Below, in pieces: positions 54,262 through 62,513 of a stretch of DNA of 64,000 nt. Position 1 is the stretch's first letter. Every line of letters starts with the position of its first letter. Source of the DNA: Bacteroidota bacterium (lineage in GTDB: Bacteria; Bacteroidota; Bacteroidia; Cytophagales; Cytophagaceae); the NCBI GenBank assembly GCA_023428135.1, contig JAEYZG010000021.1:1-64000 (forward strand), in the 5' to 3' direction. The notes under the pieces are model-generated. The model worked only from the letters and a program-made list of their open reading frames with translations, was not told the origin of the DNA and made no database searches. Made by a program: the position numbers and the translations under genes.

Positions 54262-54537
54262 ATCAATTTGATCTATAAAATCTTTTTAAGCTAAAAAGCC
54301 TGTGTTTGTAAGGGGTTGTTTTTTAGGATGTTTCTGGTGGACTCCTAAAAAAATATTTTCATGTAATTTATCTTACAAAAATTCAGGTTACAATTTTTAA
54401 ATCAAATAATCATGAACCGTTGAAAAATCCTGTTAATCATTATAATCAATAATTTATTATAAAATTCTAAATGAATTGATTAACAATGATATTTTTTTTA
54501 ATGATTAATCCCGGTTTAATTTGCAAAAAAATAGGCA

Positions 54538-55632
54538 ATGGCCAGAATCATTTTTACGGTAACAAACGATCTTTCCTACGATCAAAGAATGCAAAGGATT
54601 TCATCCACATTGGCTAGGGCAGGGCATTCTGTTCTTCTGGTAGGTAGAAAAAGAAAAAAATCCATAGGATTAAAATGCCAACTGTTTGAGCAAAAGAGAC
54701 TTAATTGTTTTTTTGAAAACGGAAAGCTTTTTTATCTGGAATATAATTTTCGTCTCTTATTATTTCTGATGTTCAGAAAGACGGATATTATCTGTGCTAT
54801 AGACCTCGATACAATTCTTCCCTGTTATGTTGTTTCAAAGATAAAAAATAAAGCTTTGGTGTATGATGCTCATGAGTTGTTTACAGAGGTAATTGAAGTT
54901 GTCAGAAGACCTTTTGTCAGGTCTATGTGGCTGAAGCTTGAAAGTTATATAATCCCAAGAGTAAAGTATTCGTATACAGTGAGTGAAGGGGTGAAAAGAA
55001 TTTTTGAAGAAAGATATCCCGGAGTTACTTTTTCCTTGATCAGAAATCTTCCTTTGTACATGCCTGTTGATCCTGAAACATCAAAAGAAAAATATATAGT
55101 ATATGCAGGAGCAGTGAATGAAGGAAGAGGTATTGAACAAATGCTTAATGCAATGCCTGAAATCAATTGCAACCTATATATCTGTGGAGATGGCGAAATG
55201 TTAGAAAGCATGAAGGCTAAAACAAAGGATATGGATCTGGATGGTAAAGTGAAATTTTTAGGTTATGTAGAACCTGAAAAATTAAAGGAAATTATTCGCG
55301 GAGCATATGCAGGTGTGTTGCTTTTGGAAAACAAGGGAGCTAGTTACTATTATTCACTTGCTAATAAATTTTTCGATTACATGATGGCTGGAATACCACA
55401 GGTAACCATCAATTTCCCGGAATACAAACATTTAAATGATGAATATTCCTTTGCTTTGCTGGTTGACCTTAAACACGAGGAAATAGTAAACGCTTTCAAT
55501 AGATTACTTAACGAGCCTGAACTTTATAATGAAATTAAGCAGAATGCTTTGAATGCAAGAAAAGTTTTCAATTGGGAAAAAGAATCAGAAACTCTTATAG
55601 ATTTTTATAAAAGGGTTGAAAGTGGAAAGTAA
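54538..55632 (+). CDS. GT4-like glycosyltransferase
   Basis: A 364-aa cytoplasmic GT-B glycosyltransferase. Seen: VTNDLSYDQRMQRISSTLARAGHSVLLVGR at the N-terminus, YDAHELFTEVIEV, IVYAGAVNEGRGIEQML, the phosphate-binding VKFLGYVEPEKLKEIIRGAYAGVLLLE region and NKFFDYMMAGIPQV with the conserved E/E-type loop altered. Donor and acceptor unknown. Its 3' end overlaps the miaA start by about 11 bases, so they are coupled, which is an unusual pairing of sugar transfer and tRNA modification. Confidence 0.82.
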   Translation: MARIIFTVTNDLSYDQRMQRISSTLARAGHSVLLVGRKRKKSIGLKCQLFEQKRLNCFFENGKLFYLEYNFRLLLFLMFRKTDIICAIDLDTILPCYVVSKIKNKALVYDAHELFTEVIEVVRRPFVRSMWLKLESYIIPRVKYSYTVSEGVKRIFEERYPGVTFSLIRNLPLYMPVDPETSKEKYIVYAGAVNEGRGIEQMLNAMPEINCNLYICGDGEMLESMKAKTKDMDLDGKVKFLGYVEPEKLKEIIRGAYAGVLLLENKGASYYYSLANKFFDYMMAGIPQVTINFPEYKHLNDEYSFALLVDLKHEEIVNAFNRLLNEPELYNEIKQNALNARKVFNWEKESETLIDFYKRVESGK

Positions 55633-56539
55633 ATATCTGATCGTGATTGCAGGACCTACGGCAGTCGGCAAAACTGACCTTTGTGTCGAATTGGCAAGGC
55701 ATTTTGGAGTTCCGGTGATATCAGCTGATTCAAGACAGTTTTTCACAGAAATGAGTATTGGAACTGCCAAACCTACTACTGCTGAAATGCAAGGTGTTGT
55801 TCATTATTTTATTGATAGTCATTCTATTACAGAGCCATTCAATGCAGGGGCATACTCAGAGGAAGCTTTAAAGGTAATTGATCACCTGTTTACTGAAAAG
55901 GACTATTTGATTCTTACAGGTGGTTCAGGATTATATATAAAGGCAGTTTGTGAAGGATTTGACGAAATGCCAGAAGTGGAAGAGGAGGTTAGGAATCAGC
56001 TGGTTTCAGAATTTTCTGATAAAGGACTCTCTCCTTTATTGGAAGAGTTAAAGATATCTGATCCTGTCTATTATGCACAGGTCGATAAGGCCAATCATCA
56101 AAGGATACTCAGGGCTCTTGAAGTGATCAGAAGTACAGGTGTTCCATTTTCTTATTTCAGGAAAAATGAAAAGGCATCCAGAAATTTTAAAATTATAAAA
56201 ATTGGACTTGAGCGGCCAAGAGAAGAATTATATGAAAGAATAAATCGCCGGATGGATCTAATGTTGGAAGCCGGACTGGAAGCAGAGGTGAAGGCTTTAA
56301 TCCCATATAAAAATATGAATGCATTACAAACGGTAGGATATAAGGAGGTTTTTGATTTTTTGGATGGAATTTATGACCGTGAAGAAATGATTCGTTTGTT
56401 GAAGCGAAATTCCAGAAGGTATGCAAAGCGTCAGTTAACCTGGTTTAAAAAGGATAAAGAATATCACTGGTTTAATCCGGTACAGAAAGCTGAGATTATT
56501 GATTTTATTGAAGCTGGAAGCGGAAGGCGTAAAGCGTAA
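55622..56539 (+). CDS. miaA: tRNA dimethylallyltransferase
   Basis: A 305-aa enzyme that adds a dimethylallyl group to A37 of tRNAs reading UNN codons. Seen: P-loop GPTAVGKTDLCVELA, SADSRQFF, GTAKPT, ILTGGSGLYIKAVCEGF, HQRILRALEVI and the C-terminal QTVGYKEVFDFLDG and RYAKRQLTWF motifs. The GTG at 55622 is favoured because AAAAGGG lies about 8 bases upstream; the TTG at 55616 is too close to that site. The last residues (GSGRRKA) are encoded by the start of a REP-like repeat that has run into the gene's 3' end. Confidence 0.93.
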   Translation: MESKYLIVIAGPTAVGKTDLCVELARHFGVPVISADSRQFFTEMSIGTAKPTTAEMQGVVHYFIDSHSITEPFNAGAYSEEALKVIDHLFTEKDYLILTGGSGLYIKAVCEGFDEMPEVEEEVRNQLVSEFSDKGLSPLLEELKISDPVYYAQVDKANHQRILRALEVIRSTGVPFSYFRKNEKASRNFKIIKIGLERPREELYERINRRMDLMLEAGLEAEVKALIPYKNMNALQTVGYKEVFDFLDGIYDREEMIRLLKRNSRRYAKRQLTWFKKDKEYHWFNPVQKAEIIDFIEAGSGRRKA

Positions 56540-56550
56540 AGCTTAAAGTT
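56520..56550. repeat. REP-like element, third member, overlapping the miaA stop
   Basis: The words GCGGAAGGCGTAAAGCG and TAAAGCTTAAAGTTAT match the elements at 134-226 and 18148-18212. The miaA stop codon (56537-56539) lies inside it. Confidence 0.55.
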
Positions 56551-56589
56551 ATTACGGATATAAGAGGTTTTCTCTAAAAATTATTTAGT

Positions 56590-56613
56590 AGAGGCGTCAT
56601 GCATGGCGTCTCT
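56590..56613. repeat. Diverged GAGACGCCAT palindrome
   Basis: AGAGGCGTCATGCATGGCGTCTCT is a 24-bp near-palindrome (split: AGAGGCGTCATG / CATGGCGTCTCT) with G:T-type mismatches. It pairs in layout with the perfect copy at 18218-18238. Confidence 0.55.
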
Positions 56614-56676
56614 CTCTCTATCCCGGGCGGCACGGAATCTAAATTTACCTGACACAATAAACTGAAAACATTACAT

Positions 56677-56710
56677 AAACAAAAAGCCCCGATTTCGGGG
56701 CTTTTTGTTT
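56677..56710. terminator. Bidirectional terminator overlapping the pfkA stop
   Basis: AAACAAAAAGCCCCGA / TCGGGGCTTTTTGTTT forms a perfect stem. The pfkA stop codon (56709-56711) lies in the base of the hairpin. Confidence 0.88.
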
Positions 56711-57713
56711 ATAAAATTTCTCCTTCAATGTTGTGGTATTTTCTACCATTCAATATCTCAACGATACGGATAAGCTCTTTGTTAATTGGCTTTCTTTTGG
56801 TAATAGTATCTTTGAATGGAGTATAACACAATGTTCTGTTGATGACACCAGCCATCACATTGGTTTTGCCCTTTATTAAACCTTCAACAGCACCAAGTCC
56901 TAATCTGCTGGCAAGTACTCTGTCTGCAGCTGTAGGAGCTCCACCTCTTTGTACATGGCCTAAAGTAGTTACTTTAGCATCAAGTTCGGGAAGTTCTTTT
57001 TTTACTTTATCAGCGATATTCTGAGCTCTTCCTACTTCATGGCCTTCTGCAACTATGATAATGTGAGAAGATTTAGACTGGCTTGTTCCGTGTTTTAACT
57101 TCTGAATTACTTCTTTTATGGAGTTTTTACTTTCAGGCATTACAGACATTTCAGCTCCACCAGCAATAGCAGATCTTACAGCAATATAGCCTGTATCCCG
57201 ACCCATTACTTCAATAAAGAATATTCTTTCGTGAGCATCTGCTGTATCTCTGATTCTGTCTATTGCTGAAAGAGCAGTATTTACTGCAGTATCATAACCA
57301 ATAGTGAAATCCGTTCCATAAAGATCGTTATCTATTGTTCCGGGAGCTCCAACGCAAGGTATCTGAAATTCATTGTAAAAAATTTCTGCACCGGTAAATG
57401 TTCCGTTTCCTCCAATTCCCACTAATCCGTCGATACCAAATTTTTTAATATTCTCGTAGGCTTTCTTTCTTCCCTCCGCAGTTCTGAATTCTTCACTTCT
57501 GGCTGACTTTAAGATAGTTCCACCTCTCTGAATGATGTTACTTACAGATCTGTCATCCATTTCAATAAGGTTGCCGTGGATCATTCCGTCATAACCTTTC
57601 AAAATTCCATATACTTCTAAACCAAAGTAATGCGCTGATCTAACTACAGCTCTTATACAAGCGTTCATACCTGGTGCATCACCACCGGAAGTGAAAACCG
57701 CAATTCTCTTCAT
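56709..57713 (-). CDS. pfkA: 6-phosphofructokinase
   Basis: A 334-aa glycolytic enzyme phosphorylating fructose 6-phosphate. Seen: FTSGGDAPGMNACIRAVVR, the ATP/PPi-site IGGNGTFTGA, catalytic PGTIDNDLYGTD, EVMGRDTGYIA, IIVAEGHE and LGHVQRGGAPTAADR. Gly at the position that separates ATP- from PPi-dependent enzymes (GGxG) favours ATP. The residue matching Asp103 of E. coli PfkA, a metal-binding position, is Asn103. Whether this changes metal or nucleotide use is unknown. Monocistronic. Confidence 0.92.
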   Translation of the reverse strand: MKRIAVFTSGGDAPGMNACIRAVVRSAHYFGLEVYGILKGYDGMIHGNLIEMDDRSVSNIIQRGGTILKSARSEEFRTAEGRKKAYENIKKFGIDGLVGIGGNGTFTGAEIFYNEFQIPCVGAPGTIDNDLYGTDFTIGYDTAVNTALSAIDRIRDTADAHERIFFIEVMGRDTGYIAVRSAIAGGAEMSVMPESKNSIKEVIQKLKHGTSQSKSSHIIIVAEGHEVGRAQNIADKVKKELPELDAKVTTLGHVQRGGAPTAADRVLASRLGLGAVEGLIKGKTNVMAGVINRTLCYTPFKDTITKRKPINKELIRIVEILNGRKYHNIEGEIL

Positions 57714-58403
57714 ACTTTATACCTATATTTTCTGGGTCAATTTTAAGAAAAAATTTTATGTTTTTAAAATCCTTGTAATATAACAATCGATAAATCTGAA
57801 ATTTCATAGCAATTATATATACTCAAGGTCAATTTTTTAAGCCTAAACGAATGTGTTTAAATAAAATTGAAAAATCAAGCTATTCTTAAAAAATAAGATA
57901 AGTGTATGATTTTGTGGTTTTGTCACCACATTTCCTCTTCTAATGTCGAAAAACGCTCTCAATATTCATGAATTATGGGTATTGATTGAATATTTTCTTT
58001 TTTTTCAGATCAAGGATATTATTAAAAAAATCAAAAAAACGCTTCGAGATAAGTTAAATAGTTGGTAAGTGATAATATAATGTTTTTCGATGATTGTTTC
58101 TCAGGAATATATGTGATAATATATTATGGAGATTTTAAATCAGGTTTTCTTATGATGATGAGAAAAGGCGTTTAGTGACTAAATCCTCAATAACCTTTGA
58201 GTAAAGTGTAAAATATATATTATCTTTCGGGGATTAAATAATATGATTTTTTGTTAAAATAAGATTCAACGGAAGTCTTTGTTAGATCATATAATATGTT
58301 ATCCTTCAAAATAATCCGTCGCACAGAAGCTTAGTAAAAATAAGCTCTATTCTGAATCTCAAAATTTGAAACAAAGACTGGGAAAGTAAATAAAGTATTG
58401 AAT
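57714..58403. other. Long AT-rich intergenic region before the polysaccharide locus
   Basis: About 690 bases between pfkA (minus) and the epimerase gene (plus). It contains a TGTGGT-TTTGTC-ACCACA hairpin (57913-57930) and one candidate small ORF (57943-58068). Otherwise nothing recognisable; it may hold a long leader for the polysaccharide genes. Confidence 0.5.
57943..58068 (+). CDS. Candidate small protein (41 aa)
   Basis: An ATG frame of 41 codons. The product begins MSKNALNIHELWVLIEYFLF and continues with a Lys-rich amphipathic stretch (IKDIIKKIKKTLRDK), which would suit a membrane-associated peptide. No ribosome binding site is clear and the region is very AT-rich, so a chance frame is quite possible. 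Confidence 0.25.
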   Translation: MSKNALNIHELWVLIEYFLFFQIKDIIKKIKKTLRDKLNSW

Positions 58404-59465
58404 ATGAATATAGCCATAATTACGGGTTCTGCCGGATTAATAGGAAGTGAAGCAGTTGGTTTTTTTAGCGATAAATTCGATCTGATAGTAGGAATAGATA
58501 ATGATATGAGGCAGTATTTTTTTGGCAAAAATGCTTCTACCAGTTGGAACAGACAAAGACTGGAAACTACTTACCAAAATTATACTCACCACTCACTTGA
58601 TATAAGAAATCAGGAAGAATTAGATAGGCTCTTTACTCAATATAGCGAAGATATAAAACTGGTTTTGCATACAGCAGCGCAACCAAGCCACGACTGGGCT
58701 GCAAAAGAGCCGTTTACAGATTTTTCGGTAAATGCCAACGGTACTCTGAATATGTTGGAGATGACAAGAAAATATTGTGCAGACGCAGTCTTTATTTTCA
58801 CCTCTACTAATAAAGTATATGGCGATACTCCAAATTTTCTACCTCTCGTGGAATTGGAAAATAGATGGGAAATAAGCGAAGAACATCCATATTTCAAAAA
58901 TGGTATAGATGAGCATATGACTATTGATCAGTCTACACATTCTATTTTTGGTGCTTCGAAAGTTGCTGCTGATATACTGGTTCAGGAATATGGTAGATAT
59001 TTTGGAATGAAAACGGGTGTTTTCAGAGGTGGCTGTCTTACTGGCCCAAATCACTCGGGCACACAACTCCATGGATTCCTTTCCTATCTGATGAAATGTG
59101 CAATTACCGGAGAGCATTATACAATCTTTGGATACAAAGGAAAACAAGTCAGAGATAACATACACAGTTTTGATCTGATTAATATGTTCTGGCATTTTTA
59201 TCAGAATCCTCGTCAGGGAGAAGTGTATAACGCAGGAGGAGGAAGATTTGCCAATTGTTCAATGAAAGAAGCTATTCTGATTTGTGAAGAAATCACAGGA
59301 AAGAAAATGGATTATTCCTATTCTGATACTTCTCGGGTTGGAGATCATATCTGGTATATAAGTGATTTGTCAAAATTTAAAAATCATTATCCCGGCTGGG
59401 ACTATAAATATGACTTGAAGACTACCTTAGAAGAAATTTTTAATGGGTTGAAAAGCAGAGTTTAA
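58404..59465 (+). CDS. NAD-dependent sugar epimerase (extended SDR), tyvelose-epimerase-like
   Basis: A 353-aa extended short-chain dehydrogenase acting on a nucleotide-activated sugar. The Rossmann motif is IITGSAGLIGSEAVGFF, followed by the LHTAAQPSH, STNKVYGD and GVFRGGCLTGPNHSG segments, like CDP-tyvelose 2-epimerase relatives. The catalytic YxxxK motif reads FGASK: Phe182 replaces the usual Tyr and Lys186 is kept. Other members of this sub-group share this pattern as far as I recall, so it may be genuine chemistry rather than decay. ATG at 58404 chosen over TTG at 58398. First gene of the surface-sugar locus. Confidence 0.8.
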   Translation: MNIAIITGSAGLIGSEAVGFFSDKFDLIVGIDNDMRQYFFGKNASTSWNRQRLETTYQNYTHHSLDIRNQEELDRLFTQYSEDIKLVLHTAAQPSHDWAAKEPFTDFSVNANGTLNMLEMTRKYCADAVFIFTSTNKVYGDTPNFLPLVELENRWEISEEHPYFKNGIDEHMTIDQSTHSIFGASKVAADILVQEYGRYFGMKTGVFRGGCLTGPNHSGTQLHGFLSYLMKCAITGEHYTIFGYKGKQVRDNIHSFDLINMFWHFYQNPRQGEVYNAGGGRFANCSMKEAILICEEITGKKMDYSYSDTSRVGDHIWYISDLSKFKNHYPGWDYKYDLKTTLEEIFNGLKSRV

Positions 59466-59466
59466 G

Positions 59467-60642
59467 TTATTTTTGGTAATAGCGGATTATGTAATCCGCT
59501 ATTACTTCATATGCTGATATTTCCATTTTATGTAACTGGCTTGCAAGTATAGCTGCCTGTTTCTTCTTTATTTCTAACTGCTCTTTGGAAATATTTTCAG
59601 TAAATGTTTTCAATTGATTTTTTAAACTTTTGTTGATATCAATGAGCCAGGAAGCCTCCTGGAGCATGAACCAAGTGTCAGCTTCCTCGTTTCCATAAAA
59701 TAAAACAGTTCCTCCTGTGCAAATGGAACTAATTGCTTTTGAAGGAACAGCAGTATGATTAAATTCAGGAAGCAAACTTACTAAATGGATGTCTATATAA
59801 TGTAGTTGACTTCTTGGTACATTTTTAAGCAGTGTAATTCCTGGTTTACCTTTTGCATATTCAAGAATATCATGGGCTTTAGGTCCATACACTGCGAGTA
59901 CTAAATGTTGAATATCCGGATTGAAAGAGTCTATAAATTCTTTGAGGAATTCCTGGGAATGAGGGGCACCGAGATTACCACAATAGCCAAAATATATTTT
60001 CCCATCATTCTTTTTCCATTCCGGAATTCGCGTGTCTTTTTCGTAGTCTGTGAATACTCCGCAAGGTAAAGTTGTTGTGGGAGGGTTCGTTTTGTAATTT
60101 TCTAAAATATGTTCCGCCTGTTTAGGGCCTAATGAAATAAGTAGCTCTGGTTTATTACGATAAGTGATGGATTTAATGATACGGTAAAGCAGAGAATCGT
60201 TTTTCATTTTTCCGTTTGCTACAAAAGCTTCAGGAAACAAATCCATGGACCAGAAATACCACCTGATGCGGAATATTCCAAAGAAAATGGATGCCCAAAA
60301 AGGAAGCAGCGGCGGACTGGTCATACAAATCACTGGTCCTTTTCTTACAAAAAGAGTTTTTATAATCAGAAATAATCCATCAAGAAAACCAGCTAGTGAC
60401 TTCAAACCTTCATTTTTACCTTTGTAGAGAGTCGGAATGGAGATGGTTTTACCAATTGGCCTTCGCACAGCCCCTCCACCATCATCACTTCGAAGCACAT
60501 GAATGATTTGTACCTTTATATCATACTTTTCAATGAGGTATTTGCTTAAATCCCAGGCAGATTCACCTGTGATCCCTGGATTTGGCGGATAATGCCTGTT
60601 TACAATAGTTACCCACTTCTCTTTTTTCTGATTATTAGGCAT
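59467..60642 (-). CDS. GT4-family glycosyltransferase
   Basis: A 391-aa GT-B glycosyltransferase of the WbuB/RfaB-like type. Seen: VNRHYPPNPGITGESAWDLSKYL at the N-terminus, VICMTSPPLLPFWASIFFGI (membrane-association helix), YFGYCGNLGAPHSQEFL, and the C-terminal LVSLLPEFNHTAVPSKAISSICTGG donor-binding region. Its stop is one base after the epimerase stop, so the genes are convergent. Expected role: adding a sugar to a lipid-linked surface glycan; sugar unknown. Confidence 0.82.
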   Translation of the reverse strand: MPNNQKKEKWVTIVNRHYPPNPGITGESAWDLSKYLIEKYDIKVQIIHVLRSDDGGGAVRRPIGKTISIPTLYKGKNEGLKSLAGFLDGLFLIIKTLFVRKGPVICMTSPPLLPFWASIFFGIFRIRWYFWSMDLFPEAFVANGKMKNDSLLYRIIKSITYRNKPELLISLGPKQAEHILENYKTNPPTTTLPCGVFTDYEKDTRIPEWKKNDGKIYFGYCGNLGAPHSQEFLKEFIDSFNPDIQHLVLAVYGPKAHDILEYAKGKPGITLLKNVPRSQLHYIDIHLVSLLPEFNHTAVPSKAISSICTGGTVLFYGNEEADTWFMLQEASWLIDINKSLKNQLKTFTENISKEQLEIKKKQAAILASQLHKMEISAYEVIADYIIRYYQK

Positions 60643-60685
60643 TATTAAATTAATATACTTTTGAAATTACAATGAGAGATTGATG

Positions 60686-60693
60686 CAAAGTTA
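60686..60693 (-). promoter_or_regulatory. -7 promoter box of the GT4 gene
   Basis: TAACTTTG on the minus strand matches TAnnTTTG, 43 bases before the ATG at 60642. Confidence 0.45.
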
Positions 60694-60785
60694 ATACTTT
60701 TATTTCAATGAATAGATGTAACGATAAGCAATGAAGCTTCTGTAGCTATTCAGATGTGTAATGCTGGCTATAATCAGTAAAAGGT

Positions 60786-60846
60786 ATTATTAAAATCCGG
60801 AATGAAGCAATAATTTTAACCAAAATTTGTAAGTTTGTTTGATAAG
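60786..60846 (+). repeat. 61-bp promoter-bearing direct repeat, copy 1
   Basis: Starts ATTATTAAAATCCGGAATGA and ends GTAAGTTTGTTTGATAAG. It is identical to 62438-62498 except for one A/G change. It contains TAAGTTTG (60830-60837), an exact TAnnTTTG -7 box, so it is a mobile or duplicated promoter module upstream of pseC. Confidence 0.8.
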
Positions 60847-61036
60847 GAGAAAGTCAGGCTGTTACACATTCTGTTCAGACATGAATATAATTCCGGAACT
60901 AATAAGGAATGGCTTTATGTTGGGGAACTCGGATAGCAGATTTAACTTTATGTAGACCCAATTCAATAATAGATAGGTCGTAATTTATTTTCATACAAAT
61001 TTCTACTGAATCCCTAATAAGAGAATTTCTTTAGCA

Positions 61037-62179
61037 ATGAATAATATCCCATACGGAAGACAGCATATAACAGAGGAAGACATCGCAGCAGTAACGAAGG
61101 TTCTAAAATCTGATTTTTTAACTCAGGGGCCCAGCATAGAGGAATTCGAAAAGAAGTTCGCTGAATATATAGGCGTTAAGTACGCAATTGCAGTTGCAAA
61201 TGGAACAGCGGCCTTACACCTTTGTACAATGGCGTTAGGTGTGAAAGAAGGAGATAAGGTTTTAACTACTCCCATTACGTTTGCAGCTTCTGCCAATTGT
61301 GTGAAATATTGCGGAGGAGATGTGGATTTTTCAGATATTGATTCAAAGAGTTTCTTACTTGATTTGAATAAGGTTGAAGACAAATTAAAGAAATCTCCAG
61401 ATAACTATAAAGGAATTATTCCTGTTGATTTCGCAGGAGCAGCAGTAGATCTTGAATCATTAAAATATATTGCTGATAAATATAATCTTTGGATCATTGA
61501 GGATGCCTGTCATGCTCCTGGTGGATTCTTTAAGGATAGCAAAGGCAATCAGCAAAACTGCGGAAATGGTAATTTCGCCGATTTAGCAATCTTTTCCTTT
61601 CACCCAGTAAAGCATATAGCAACAGGTGAGGGAGGTATGATTACAACCAACCGAAAAGATTTGTATGAGAAAATATTATTGCTAAGAACTCATGGTATTA
61701 CTAAAAATCCATCTCAAATGTCAAAAGTTGATGGAGGATGGTACTATGAAATGACCGAACTTGGGTATAACTATCGATTATCGGATATGCAGGCCGCTCT
61801 TGGTATTTCTCAGCTATCCAGAGCAGATTTAGGTTTGACCAGGAGAAGAGAAATTGCTGCTGAGTATGACAGAGCATTTAAAAATCTTAATTTAGTTACT
61901 CCTTTGAGTGATAAAGGTCATGCCTATCATCTTTATGTGATTCAGGTTGAAGACAGAAAAGGATTGTATGACTATCTTCGTACTAAAAATATATTCTGTC
62001 AGGTTCATTATATTCCTGTTCATACAATGCCATATTATCAAAGTTTAGGATGGAAAAAAGGAGATATGCCGATTGCAGAAAATTATTATGATAAATGTCT
62101 GAGTATCCCGATGTTTCCCTCTTTGACAAAAGAGGAGCAACAAAGGGTGATCGATGCTGTGACTGAATATGTTAAGTGA
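61037..62179 (+). CDS. pseC: UDP-4-amino-4,6-dideoxy-N-acetyl-beta-L-altrosamine transaminase
   Basis: A 380-aa PLP aminotransferase of the DegT/DnrJ/EryC1 family that adds the 4-amino group in pseudaminic-acid-type biosynthesis. Seen: IPYGRQHITEEDIAAV, SDFLTQGPSIEEFEKKF, VANGTAALHL, PITFAASANCVKY, EDACHAPGG and the Schiff-base lysine in SFHPVKHIATGEGG (Lys192), plus GYNYRLSDMQAALG. The substrate would be the 4-keto product of the PseB encoded next. A degenerate copy of this gene's 3' end lies after pseB. Confidence 0.9.
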   Translation: MNNIPYGRQHITEEDIAAVTKVLKSDFLTQGPSIEEFEKKFAEYIGVKYAIAVANGTAALHLCTMALGVKEGDKVLTTPITFAASANCVKYCGGDVDFSDIDSKSFLLDLNKVEDKLKKSPDNYKGIIPVDFAGAAVDLESLKYIADKYNLWIIEDACHAPGGFFKDSKGNQQNCGNGNFADLAIFSFHPVKHIATGEGGMITTNRKDLYEKILLLRTHGITKNPSQMSKVDGGWYYEMTELGYNYRLSDMQAALGISQLSRADLGLTRRREIAAEYDRAFKNLNLVTPLSDKGHAYHLYVIQVEDRKGLYDYLRTKNIFCQVHYIPVHTMPYYQSLGWKKGDMPIAENYYDKCLSIPMFPSLTKEEQQRVIDAVTEYVK

Positions 62180-62513
62180 TAAATCACTTTTATTCACACT
62201 ATTAGGTTTCTCAAGGGGAATCGTGCTTCAAATAGACTTATCACTTTAGCCCGAAATTTATATAAATCTTTATTCGCCGAATAAGCATATTTTCCCTTTC
62301 CCAATTCCTCATTTGAAGGAGTTAATATTTTTAAATACTGATAGTCATTGAAAGTTTTTGGGCACTTCCACTTTGCTTTCTTAAGAGAATTAAGGGATCA
62401 GAAAGTAGGATAATTTAGCAATGATCAGCAATCAGGAATTATTAAAATCCGGAATGAGGCAATAATTTTAACCAAAATTTGTAAGTTTGTTTGATAAGAT
62501 AAAAAATACAAGC
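62180..62513. other. Intergenic region between pseC and pseB
   Basis: About 330 bases with no gene; the main signal is the second 61-bp promoter repeat at its end. The spacing is unusually large for a biosynthetic operon. Confidence 0.5.
62438..62498 (+). repeat. 61-bp promoter-bearing direct repeat, copy 2
   Basis: Second copy, 60 of 61 bases identical to 60786-60846. Its TAAGTTTG box (62482-62489) is 24 bases before the pseB ATG at 62514, an ideal promoter position. Confidence 0.8.

Larger units (their letters stand above)
60643..61036. other. Divergent region with 61-bp repeat and long pseC leader
   Basis: Between the GT4 gene (minus) and pseC (plus). Holds the GT4 promoter box (CAAAGTTA at 60686-60693, i.e. 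TAACTTTG on the minus strand) and the first copy of the 61-bp repeat. From its promoter to the pseC ATG is a leader of about 190 bases with no gene. Confidence 0.5.

Noticed and set aside
62424..62464. Short frame (about 14 codons) ending LLKSGMRQ within the second 61-bp repeat
   Set aside because: The equivalent frame in the first copy has an upstream stop and no start, so the repeat is treated as non-coding promoter DNA.
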